DNA from: DASXKD01 sp963707905
GTDB lineage: Bacteria; Actinomycetota; Actinomycetes; Streptosporangiales; Streptosporangiaceae
Length of the DNA stretch: 64,000 nucleotides
Direction of reading: 5' to 3'
Assembly: GCA_963707905.1 (NCBI GenBank)
Contig: CAVPSA010000044.1
Location: 1 to 64,000 of the forward strand
The notes beneath the pieces are model-generated. The model was not told the DNA's origin and ran no database searches. It saw only the letters and a list, made by a program, of their open reading frames with translations. Positions 46,269-53,679 of the stretch are shown piece by piece (position 1 is the stretch's first letter; each line of letters opens with the position of its first letter). The position numbers were made by a program, and so were the translations under genes.

Positions 46269-46704
46269 CCCTTTCTCAGGTTGAGGGATGGCACGCACCC
46301 GCTGGCCGCCCGGACCTGTGAACCCCGGCCTCTAGCCAGGCCAGGCAGATCAGACCGGCAACGCCGGTGGGTGCCAAAGACTGGGGCCCGGCCGACAGAT
46401 CGTTATCAAGACAGCCCGAGCGGCGTCGGCCGATTCGGAGGTCAGGCCGGGACCCGGTCCCGACCCTACGCCCACATCACCGCAAAGCCTCAGAAGCAGG
46501 GCCGGAGCACTTACCCACATCCTCCCTGCCGATTCGGCATTTATAGCCTCATCGCCTCTTGCTTCGATGAGCGCATGCCGATCATCCAGTTCTGTGCACG
46601 GATGCGCGCGGCGTCACGCCCGGTGCCGGGCCCGCCGTCCGACAGCAGGTTTCTGAACTGACGGAACCCCAACAGGTAAGGAGCCGATCTTCAACAGTCC
46701 ACGG
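46269..46704. other. 436 nt intergenic
   Basis: Left end of the IS110 element and the gap to the importer operon. No supported gene. This is roughly the right border of the IS-rich region. Confidence 0.4.
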
Positions 46705-48240
46705 TTAGACGGTTGGCCCGGCGGCAACGTGGCCGGCCATTAGCAGTCCGATCGCCTCGCGGCTGGTCGTACGCGGATCGACCTCGCCCACAATGCGCCC
46801 TTCGTACATGACCAGTATCCGGTCGGAGATCGACATCGCCTCGTCCAGGTCCTCTGAGATGACCACTACAGCGGTCCCTTCCGCGCGCTGGCGGATGAGC
46901 CGCTCGTGGATGTACCGGGCCGAGCCGACGTCAATGCCGCGGGTGGGCTGCGCGACCAGCAGCACCCGGGGCGACCGGGACAGCTCGCGGGCCATGATCA
47001 GCTTCTGGATGTTGCCGCCGGACAGGTTGCGGGCTGGCACGTCGAGGCCGGGCGTCTTGACGCTGAAGTCCGCGACCAGTTCTGTGCAGTGCCGCCGCAC
47101 CGCGGCCGGGCGCAGGAAGCCCTGGCGGAAGAATGCCGGGTTGGTGCTGTCCACCAGCAGCAGGTTCTCAGCCACCGTGAAGTCCCCGATCAGCCCGTCC
47201 CGCATCCGCTCCTCGGGGACGTAGCCGAAGCCTGCCTTCCGGATTGCGGCTGGCTTGCGGCCGGTCACGTCGGTGCCGTCGAGCAGGACCCGGCCGCTGG
47301 GGACCGGCCGTAGCCCGGCGATCGCCTCGGCCAAATCCCGCTGGCCATTGCCGGAGACTCCGGCGATTCCCACGATTTCCCCAGAGCGCGCCTCGAAAGA
47401 GAGCCCGCGCACGGCTTCGGTGCCGGAGTCCCCGGTGACGTGCAGGTCCCTGACCGCCAGCAGCACGCCACCGGGGGAAGCGGCGGCGGGCGGCGGCTCG
47501 GTGCCGAGGTCGTGCCCGACCATCATGGCGGCCAGCTCCTGGCGGGTAACCCCGGCGGCGGCCACGGTGGCGATCTTGCGCCCACCGCGCAACACCGTGA
47601 TCCGGTCGGAGAGTTCCAGGACTTCGTTGAGTTTGTGCGAGATGAAGATCACTCCCAGCCCGCCGCGGACCATTTCCTTCAGCACCCGGAACAGGTCGCC
47701 CACCTCCTGCGGCGTGAGCACCGCCGTGGGCTCGTCCAGCACCAGCAGCGACACATCCCGGTACATGGCCTTGATGATCTCCACCCGCTGGCGCTCCCCG
47801 ACCGACAGCTGCCAGACCGGGGCGGTCGGCTTGATCGCCAGGCCGTAGGCGTCCGACAGCTCCCTGATCCGGGCACAGACCCGGCCCGGGTCGGTAAGCG
47901 GCCCCCGCGACGACTTCAGGCCCAGCGACACGTTCTGCCACACGGTGAGGGTCGGCACCAGCATGAAGTGCTGGTGGATCATCCCGATGCCGTGGGCGAT
48001 GGCCGCGGCCGGGGAGCTGATCGTGACCGGCTTTCCCGCCATCACGATCTCGCCCCGGTCCGGCTGGTAGAGCCCGTACAGGATCCGCATCAGGGTGCTC
48101 TTGCCCGCCCCGTTCTCCCCGAACAGGGCGTGCACCTCGCCGGCCCGGACATCGAAATCGATGTGGTCGTTGGCGAGCACCCCCGGGAAGCGCTTGGTGA
48201 TCGCGCGCATCTCCAGGAGCGCTCCCGGGTTGCCCGCCAT
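46705..48240 (-). CDS. ABC importer ATPase, two-domain (nucleoside/sugar type)
   Basis: 511 residues from ATG 48240 after GGAAGGAGG. The first ATPase domain is complete: P-loop GENGAGKSTL, Q-loop HQHFMLVPTLT, signature LSVGERQRVEI, Walker B LLVLDEPTAVLT. The second is degenerate as usual in this family: GVSGNGQRDL, signature LSGGNIQKLIMA, VLLVAQPTRGIDVG. It energises the two permeases encoded upstream. It is the last gene of a four-gene leftward operon. The substrate is inferred to be a nucleoside or similar from the BMP-type binding protein. Confidence 0.9.
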   Translation of the reverse strand: MAGNPGALLEMRAITKRFPGVLANDHIDFDVRAGEVHALFGENGAGKSTLMRILYGLYQPDRGEIVMAGKPVTISSPAAAIAHGIGMIHQHFMLVPTLTVWQNVSLGLKSSRGPLTDPGRVCARIRELSDAYGLAIKPTAPVWQLSVGERQRVEIIKAMYRDVSLLVLDEPTAVLTPQEVGDLFRVLKEMVRGGLGVIFISHKLNEVLELSDRITVLRGGRKIATVAAAGVTRQELAAMMVGHDLGTEPPPAAASPGGVLLAVRDLHVTGDSGTEAVRGLSFEARSGEIVGIAGVSGNGQRDLAEAIAGLRPVPSGRVLLDGTDVTGRKPAAIRKAGFGYVPEERMRDGLIGDFTVAENLLLVDSTNPAFFRQGFLRPAAVRRHCTELVADFSVKTPGLDVPARNLSGGNIQKLIMARELSRSPRVLLVAQPTRGIDVGSARYIHERLIRQRAEGTAVVVISEDLDEAMSISDRILVMYEGRIVGEVDPRTTSREAIGLLMAGHVAAGPTV

Positions 48241-48292
48241 GTCGCCTCCTTCCGGGCACGGGGCGCACTCTCCGTGCCTGACCGCTGGCACG

Positions 48293-49303
48293 TTACTGAG
48301 GTGGCTTGATCGCGCCGGACTCGATCTTGCTCATCACGGACTCGCCCGCCGACTTCACCGTGGCCGGCAGGCTGTAGGACGGGTTGAACGCGATCTTCTC
48401 GCCGCCGTTGCTCAGCTTGATCACGAAGGTCGAGCCGCCCAGCCTGCCCGCCTTGATCCCGGCCAGGATCGGCGACAGCACCACCGCCCAGTTGTAGACC
48501 TGGGACGACACCACGCTGGTCGGGGCGAGCGAGGACTGGTCCCACTGGGTGCCGAACCAGGCCACGTTCTTGGTCTTGGCCACACCGATCGCGCCGACCA
48601 CCGACTGTGAGCTGCCGGTCAGCACGTCCGCGCCCTCCGAGGTGTAGGACTTGGCCGCGCTGGCCATCAGGCTGACGTCGCTGAACGAGCCGGTGAACGA
48701 CAGGTGCACGGTGGCATGCTTGTCAGCCGCCAGCACACCGGCCTTGAAGCCGTCACAGTACAACTGTGCGTCGCCGACATCGATCGGGCCGATGACGCCG
48801 ATCACCTTGCTCCTGCTGAGCAGGCCGGCCATGTACCCCTGCACGTAGCCGCCCTCGTTGGAGGCCGCCTGGTAGGCGTAGACGTTCTTCAGGCCGAAGG
48901 TCGACCCGGCCGTGCCCCAGGCGAAGGAGACCTTGGGGTACTGCTTCGCCAACTGCTGCACAGTGCTGCCGTACTGGGAGCCGTTGGCGATGATCAGGCT
49001 GTAGCCCTCCGCGGCGAACTGCCGCATCGCGTTGGCGGCGTCCGACACCACGAACATGTTGTCCTGGACGGAGACCGATAGGTGGTAGCGCGTCTTCAGT
49101 GACTGCACCGCGCTGTACATGGCCTGGCTGAACGCCAGGTCGTTGGTGGCGCTCGGAGTGATCAGCGCGACCTTGAGCGTCTTGGCGGCCGACTTGGACG
49201 ATGTCGACGTGCTGCTGCTGCCGCCGCAGGCGGTAACGGCGAAAGCGAGGACGGCCCCGATTGCAACGAGCAGCCACCTCACCCTTCCTCTTCGTCTCAT
49301 CAT
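48293..49303 (-). CDS. BMP family substrate-binding lipoprotein
   Basis: 336 residues from ATG 49303 with AGGAGGA upstream. A lipoprotein signal peptide ends in the lipobox VTACGG, and the mature part begins with a Ser/Thr linker. Family features: LITPSATNDLAFSQAMYSAV, LIIANGSQYGSTVQQLAKQY, FAWGTAGST, EGGYVQGYMAGLLSRSKVIG, DAQLYCDGFKAGVLAA. PnrA/BMP proteins bind nucleosides in characterised cases. Intact, exported and lipid-anchored. Confidence 0.9.
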   Translation of the reverse strand: MMRRRGRVRWLLVAIGAVLAFAVTACGGSSSTSTSSKSAAKTLKVALITPSATNDLAFSQAMYSAVQSLKTRYHLSVSVQDNMFVVSDAANAMRQFAAEGYSLIIANGSQYGSTVQQLAKQYPKVSFAWGTAGSTFGLKNVYAYQAASNEGGYVQGYMAGLLSRSKVIGVIGPIDVGDAQLYCDGFKAGVLAADKHATVHLSFTGSFSDVSLMASAAKSYTSEGADVLTGSSQSVVGAIGVAKTKNVAWFGTQWDQSSLAPTSVVSSQVYNWAVVLSPILAGIKAGRLGGSTFVIKLSNGGEKIAFNPSYSLPATVKSAGESVMSKIESGAIKPPQ

Positions 49304-49350
49304 TCCTCCTCATCTGTGGTTTGGCGTGGACGCAGAGAGCAAGTTCCTGC

Positions 49351-50295
49351 TCAGCCGCCGCGCAGGTACGGTTTGCCGAGAGCGGTGGGCTGCCGGTAGC
49401 GGCCGACCAGGAACACCAGCGCGAGCAGTACGATGACGGCGGGAGCCGTGGCGGCAAGGTCGGAGACCGACACCGGGATGATGCCGAGCGTCTTCCCGGA
49501 GAGGATGACCGCCCCCGTCAGGCCGTACAGCAGCGCGCCGATCATCACCCCGGCCGGCCTCCAGCCGCCGAAGTACACCAGCGCGACCGCGATGAACCCG
49601 GCACCCTGCGTAAGGTTCTCCTGGAAGATGCCATCCAGGATGAGCAGCGAACCCCCGGCCAGGCCGGCCATGACGCAGCCGAAAATGACTGCCGAGTAGC
49701 GAACCCTGGTAACGCTGATCCCGAGCGTGTCGGCCGCCGCCGGGTTCTCCCCGGCCGCGTGCACCTGCATCCCGTAGGTCGTGTGGTGCAGTATGTAGGT
49801 GAGCGCAGGCACGAGCAGGAACGCCAGGTAGACCAGGATGTTCTGCTGGAAGAACATGGTCCCCAGGTAGGGGATCCGGTCCAGCAGCGGGATGTTGACC
49901 GCATTGAACATCCCGTGGGAGTTCGTGATCGGCAGCGGGGTGCCCACATACCGCTCGAACAGCGCGCCGGACAGGCCGAGCGCGGCGATGTAGATCCCGA
50001 TCCCGCTGATGCCCTGGTCAGCGCCGACCGTCACGTTGAGGAACGCGGTGACCAGGCCCATCACCGCCCCGACGCCGAGCGCGACAAGCATCCCAAGCCC
50101 GATGTTCTGGGTGTGAAGTGCGGTGAGGTACGCGCCGAAGGCGCCAAGCAGCATGATCCCGTCCACGCCCAGGTTCAGGACCCCGCTGCGCTGTCCCACC
50201 GTTTCGCCGAGCGCGGCCAGCAGCAGCGGGGCGGCCAGGGCGATGCCGGAGGCGACCGTGGCAGACAGCACGGCCGCCGTGAAGAAGTGGCTCAT
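49351..50295 (-). CDS. ABC importer permease (second)
   Basis: 314 residues, about nine membrane helices, from ATG 50295, which overlaps the stop of the upstream permease (ATGA). The conserved segment GQRSGVLNLGVDGIMLLGAF is the branched-chain/BMP-type permease signature, and GENPAAADTLGISVTRVRY is the cytoplasmic loop that contacts the ATPase. Partners: the 443-residue permease, the BMP lipoprotein and the ATPase of the same operon. Confidence 0.88.
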   Translation of the reverse strand: MSHFFTAAVLSATVASGIALAAPLLLAALGETVGQRSGVLNLGVDGIMLLGAFGAYLTALHTQNIGLGMLVALGVGAVMGLVTAFLNVTVGADQGISGIGIYIAALGLSGALFERYVGTPLPITNSHGMFNAVNIPLLDRIPYLGTMFFQQNILVYLAFLLVPALTYILHHTTYGMQVHAAGENPAAADTLGISVTRVRYSAVIFGCVMAGLAGGSLLILDGIFQENLTQGAGFIAVALVYFGGWRPAGVMIGALLYGLTGAVILSGKTLGIIPVSVSDLAATAPAVIVLLALVFLVGRYRQPTALGKPYLRGG

Positions 50296-51623
50296 GGCGG
50301 GGCCTCCTCAGACCGCTCGACCGGAGTCAGAGGCTGCCGTGGCGGCTGCGTTGATGCGCCAGGTACTTGCTCGGTAGTGGCTGGGGAATCCGGTGCCTGG
50401 CCGGGTGCGTCGGCGCCGGGCCTGGTCGGCGGGCTGTCGGCGCGCAGCCGGGGCACCACGCCGGCGAACAGCTGATGCCAGCCTCTGGCTCCAGGTCCTG
50501 CCTGCACGTTGGCCCGCTTCCGTACAGCGTCGAGGGCGACCACGAAGCACACGACCAGGCCGACGATCAGCGTGACCAGTTCCTGGGAGTAGGGCACCCC
50601 AAGCGCGATCCCCAGCGACACGCCGCCCACCAGCATGCCCGCGAACAGGTACGCGGAGAGGATGGTCCACAGCGGGCTGAGCCCGGCGAACAAGGCCACT
50701 ACGATGCCGTAGAAGCCGTCGCTGCCCGTGAACCCGGTGAGCGTGCCGTCCGTTACCATCCGGTGGCTGATGCTGCCGAACACAAGCATCGCGCCGGCCA
50801 GGCCGCACATCGCCCCCGACAGGGTCAGGGCCATGGTGATGGTCCGCTTGACCGGCATCCCGGCGTAATTGGACGCTGCGGTGGACAGTCCCACCGAACG
50901 AATCCGGAACCCGAAGCTGGTCCGCCGCAGCAACACCCACGCCGCGATCGCGACGAGCACCGCGATCACCACGCCCAGGTGGAACTGGGTGCCGGGGATG
51001 AGGATCGGCAGCCAGGAGTTGGGTGACAGCAGCCGGGTCTGCGGGATCCGGCCCACCACCGCGAACGACTCGGACCTGTCGATCATCGGGCCGGACAGCA
51101 GGTAGTTCACCAACTGGACGGCGACCAGGTTTAGCATGATCGTGCTGAGGATCTCGTTAACGTTCCGGTAGGCCTTGAACAGCCCGGGGATGGCCCCCCA
51201 GACCGCCCCGCCCGCAGCGCCAGCCAGCAGCACCAGCGGGATGAGCAGGATGCTCGGGAGGTTCGGCAGTGCGAGCGCGGTCGCAGTGGAAGCCAAGCCG
51301 CCCATCGCGATCTGCCCCTCACCGCCGATATTGAGCACGTTGGCCCGGAACGCGATACAGATGCCGACACCGACCAGCAGCAACGGCACCGCTTTCACCG
51401 CAGTGCTGGTGAGCGCATACGAGCCGACGAAACCGCCCGTAACCAAAGCGTGGTAGCCGGTCAGCGGATTCGCGCCCATCGCCAGGATGATCAACGCCCC
51501 GATCAGCAGGGCGGCGACCGCAGCGGTCGGCAGGGCCAGCCAGCGCAGGAACACCACCCGCCAGCCACTCGCGAACGCGCCAAGCATCGCCCGGGGCCCG
51601 GACACGGCCTCAGAGTGACCCAT
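50292..51623 (-). CDS. ABC importer permease (first)
   Basis: 443 residues from ATG 51623 with GGAGG upstream. About ten helices; the family segment is FRANVLNIGGEGQIAMGGLA, with EILSTIMLNLVAVQLVNYLL and the coupling loop GLSTAASNYAGMPVKRT. A cytoplasmic Pro-rich tail of ~70 residues follows the last helix (RADSPPTRPGADAPGQAP and onward), longer than usual. First gene of the operon; overlaps the second permease by 4 nt. Confidence 0.88.
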   Translation of the reverse strand: MGHSEAVSGPRAMLGAFASGWRVVFLRWLALPTAAVAALLIGALIILAMGANPLTGYHALVTGGFVGSYALTSTAVKAVPLLLVGVGICIAFRANVLNIGGEGQIAMGGLASTATALALPNLPSILLIPLVLLAGAAGGAVWGAIPGLFKAYRNVNEILSTIMLNLVAVQLVNYLLSGPMIDRSESFAVVGRIPQTRLLSPNSWLPILIPGTQFHLGVVIAVLVAIAAWVLLRRTSFGFRIRSVGLSTAASNYAGMPVKRTITMALTLSGAMCGLAGAMLVFGSISHRMVTDGTLTGFTGSDGFYGIVVALFAGLSPLWTILSAYLFAGMLVGGVSLGIALGVPYSQELVTLIVGLVVCFVVALDAVRKRANVQAGPGARGWHQLFAGVVPRLRADSPPTRPGADAPGQAPDSPATTEQVPGASTQPPRQPLTPVERSEEAPP

Positions 51624-51699
51624 CCGGCCTCCTCTGGCCTCCCGCAGCGAATGGCGCTCGCCGACACCACCGCAACCTAGATAATCTTCGGGATGGCCA

Positions 51700-51995
51700 G
51701 CCAGGGACCTTAGGGCTCTGTGGCGGGTCATAGGTCCCCTCACTGGCCGGGCGTCGAAGTCCATCCGCCGGCTCCTCGCCCACCACGGGGCGCGCATCGC
51801 GGCGTCACCTGGGAGCTTCCTCGTCGAGGGCCTGACCGGGGCCTTGGTCGAGGGCGAACTTGGGCGGGCCCGCGCGTGGGGAGAGCGGCTGAGTGGAGTG
51901 ACTGCCTCCGGGGCGCCGCCGGGCCTCCTGACGCCGTTGCCTGTCAAGAGCGCGACGGTGCGGGAACACCGTGGAGCCGTCAGCGGGCCCGGCGA
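51700..51995 (+). pseudogene. C-terminal fragment of a flavodoxin-like protein
   Basis: The frame between the stop at 51682 and the TGA at about 52011 reads RALWRVIGPLTGRASKSIRR, LLAHHGARIAASPGSFLVEG, then LTGALVEGELGRARAWGERL. The block FLVEGLTGALVEGELGRARAW is the typical end of actinobacterial flavodoxins (shown here as SFLVEGLTGALVEGEL plus GRARAWGERL). No start codon, P-loop or N-terminus is present. A dead fragment. Confidence 0.5.
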
Positions 51996-52190
51996 CTGTA
52001 GTCGAAGAAGTTGAGGAACCACTCCGTCAGCTTGTGGCCCGCGGATGAGCCCGCGCTGGCAGGGTTGTTGAGTTGCTTGCCCAGAGCCCTCAACGCGGGA
52101 GCAAGCAACGGTCCGGCCATCGGCCTTCCGTGGCCCGGCGCCAGCACGCTCGGCTCCAGCCGGGCTAGTTCAAGCTCTACCGCTATCCCG
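51980..52190 (-). pseudogene. C-terminal fragment of a metallo-beta-lactamase-fold protein
   Basis: The frame reads LELARLEPSVLAPGHGRPMA, then GPLLAPALRALGKQLNN and a tail ending in TGA at 51980. The PGHGRPM box is the C-terminal motif of MBL-fold hydrolases. Upstream of ~52190 the sequence changes to an unrelated gene on the other strand. No N-terminal HxHxDH motif is present. Confidence 0.55.
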
Positions 52191-52507
52191 AACAAGGCCC
52201 ACGCGTTATCACGGCTGGACCTTGCAGAGCCATCAGCCGCGTCTTCGACCACCGCCCGCCGGTCTCGACATCGGTCGGGAACGACACAGCCCCCATTGGC
52301 CAGCGCCAGCCCGTCAGGTACAAGCTGAGGATCGACCCAGGTGTCCGTGGCCTGTTCATACCCGAGATCGCGGTCAACGGATACGAACAACAAGAACTTC
52401 TCCTCGCCCCCGGAACGCGCATCCGCGTCGACAGAGCCAGCCTCGTAGGCGGACGCTGGTATGTGCTCGCCACCGCTCTTGCCCCACGTCAACCGACCGT
52501 CTTGTGA
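52169..52507 (+). pseudogene. C-terminal fragment of an ADP-ribosyltransferase-like protein
   Basis: Open frame after a TAG at 52166: FKLYRYPEQGPRV, then RVFDHRPPVSTSVGND, APIGQRQPVRYKLRIDPG, VRGLFIPEIAVNGYEQQELL, LAPGTRIRVD, RWYVLATAL and TGA at 52505. The Ser-Thr-Ser box followed ~35-40 residues later by an [EQ]-x-E box (QQE) before LLLAPGT is the order of the R-S-E class of mono-ADP-ribosyltransferase folds. About 110 residues. No start codon, and the N-terminal Arg motif is absent. A truncated domain, not an intact toxin. Confidence 0.5.
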
Positions 52508-52853
52508 ACGGCCACAGGATCCACCTTGCGGCATGACCGGACGTGTCGGCGCGCCGACAGTGATGGATATTCATGCAAGCGGGTCGGCCCGATCATCGGT
52601 CGAAGCGGAGATCGAAGGACCGCCGGCACGCGGAAGCCTACCTTCCGGCGTGCGAAAACCCCCGCCGTTATCTGTGGACGTCGGCTGAAGTCGGATCGAG
52701 GCGCTGGCCGCGCAGATGAGGTGGTTCTGTGATCCGGCGATCGGGGATTTGAGGGCTGGGGGTGCGGTCCGGGCTGCTGCGTGCGAAGCCCGGCAGGGTG
52801 GGCCGGCCGGGGACCGGTTGGGCGTGTCCCGTGGCCGGTCCCCTGTAGGCGGG
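52508..52853. other. 346 nt without a gene
   Basis: Between the ADP-ribosyltransferase fragment and the two small leftward genes. A partial inverted repeat (cgccggcacgcggaag / cttccggcgtgcg) lies at 52620-52660. No supported gene. Confidence 0.4.
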
Positions 52854-53078
52854 CTAGGCCAGCGCTTGCTCCTGGTCATTGGTGAGGGTGCGGCGGGGGC
52901 CGCGGACGTACAGCCCGGTGAGCCAGCGTCCGGCGCGGGTCAGGGGGTCGGGGGCCGCAGGGGCGAGGGTGATGTTGCGTTCCTCGCGGTGGACGGCGAG
53001 GACCACTACGGCGAGGATTCCCATGGCGAGCCCGGCGGCGAGCAGGCAGATGGCCACGAGGGCGATCAGAGCGGTCAT
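52854..53078 (-). CDS. Small membrane protein, 74 residues
   Basis: ATG 53078 with AAAGGAAC upstream. One strong helix, ALIALVAICLLAAGLAMGIL, continues as AVVVLAVHREE; then comes a cytoplasmic tail with PLTRAGRWLTGLYVRGPRRT. It is the second of two small leftward genes, 45 nt apart, divergent from the NB-ARC/LuxR regulator. Unknown function. The Trp-Leu-Thr-Gly-Leu-Tyr-Val-Arg-Gly stretch looks conserved-like but I cannot name a family. Confidence 0.6.
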   Translation of the reverse strand: MTALIALVAICLLAAGLAMGILAVVVLAVHREERNITLAPAAPDPLTRAGRWLTGLYVRGPRRTLTNDQEQALA

Positions 53079-53123
53079 GACGGTTCCTTTAACTTCGCTG
53101 GCTGGGGGCAGCCGCGGTGCGGT

Positions 53124-53315
53124 TCAGGAGGGGAGCGGGGCGGGGCGGATGCGCCTGAGCACGCGGGTGACCGGCCGGCCAGCCCGGTGAGTGTGCCGGG
53201 AGGAGCGGGCGAGGTGGCGGAGCTGGCGCGCCAGGCGCTGCTGGCTGGCCTGCGCGAGCATGTCGCGCTGGCGTTCGTGGGCGATCTGGCTGGCGATATG
53301 GGGGTGGGTGAACAT
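53124..53315 (-). CDS. Small basic protein, 63 residues
   Basis: ATG 53315 with CGGAGA upstream. Reads MFTHPHIASQIAHERQRDML, AQASQQRLARQLRHLARSS, then an Arg-rich tail with VTRVLRRIRPAP. It is a long amphipathic basic helix. I recall similar short proteins next to NB-ARC/LuxR regulators in actinomycetes. It may be the regulator's target, a partner or an RNA/DNA-binding peptide; which one cannot be told. Confidence 0.6.
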   Translation of the reverse strand: MFTHPHIASQIAHERQRDMLAQASQQRLARQLRHLARSSRHTHRAGRPVTRVLRRIRPAPLPS

Positions 53316-53679
53316 GGCCGTCTCCGATCTGCTGCGGGCCGGGGCGGGACGCTCGGGCCTCCGGTTGACACGCTGCCTGGTGGCCCGGGTGAGCACCACA
53401 CATGTGCGGCCACAGGAGACCCACAGGACGGGGCGCCTGGCCGCTGTGGGCCGGCCCCGAAGGCTGCTGGCTGCCCGGGGTGGTGCCAGCCGCCCCGATC
53501 GCGGCTGGATGCGGGAGCCAGCCGTGGGCCGTGGTGACTCCGCCGTGGTGACTCCGCCGGGGTGCCGTAAGCAGCGTCAGGCTGGCCGCTGGGCCTGCTG
53601 GCAGCGCGCTTGTAGGCTTGCAGGCGGTCGTGTGCCCGTGGCAGGTGCTGGCCGGGGCTGGTAAGGGGACGATGGGCCG
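53316..53679. promoter_or_regulatory. Divergent promoter region between small genes and XRE/NB-ARC/LuxR regulator
   Basis: 364 nt. Contains the direct repeat ggtgactccgcc (53531 and 53543). No clear -10/-35 pair. The regulator probably acts here by analogy with divergent regulator-target pairs. Confidence 0.4.

Noticed and set aside
51624..51979. Riboswitch before the BMP importer operon
   Set aside because: No conserved aptamer pattern was recognisable, and the DNA codes for a flavodoxin tail on the other strand.
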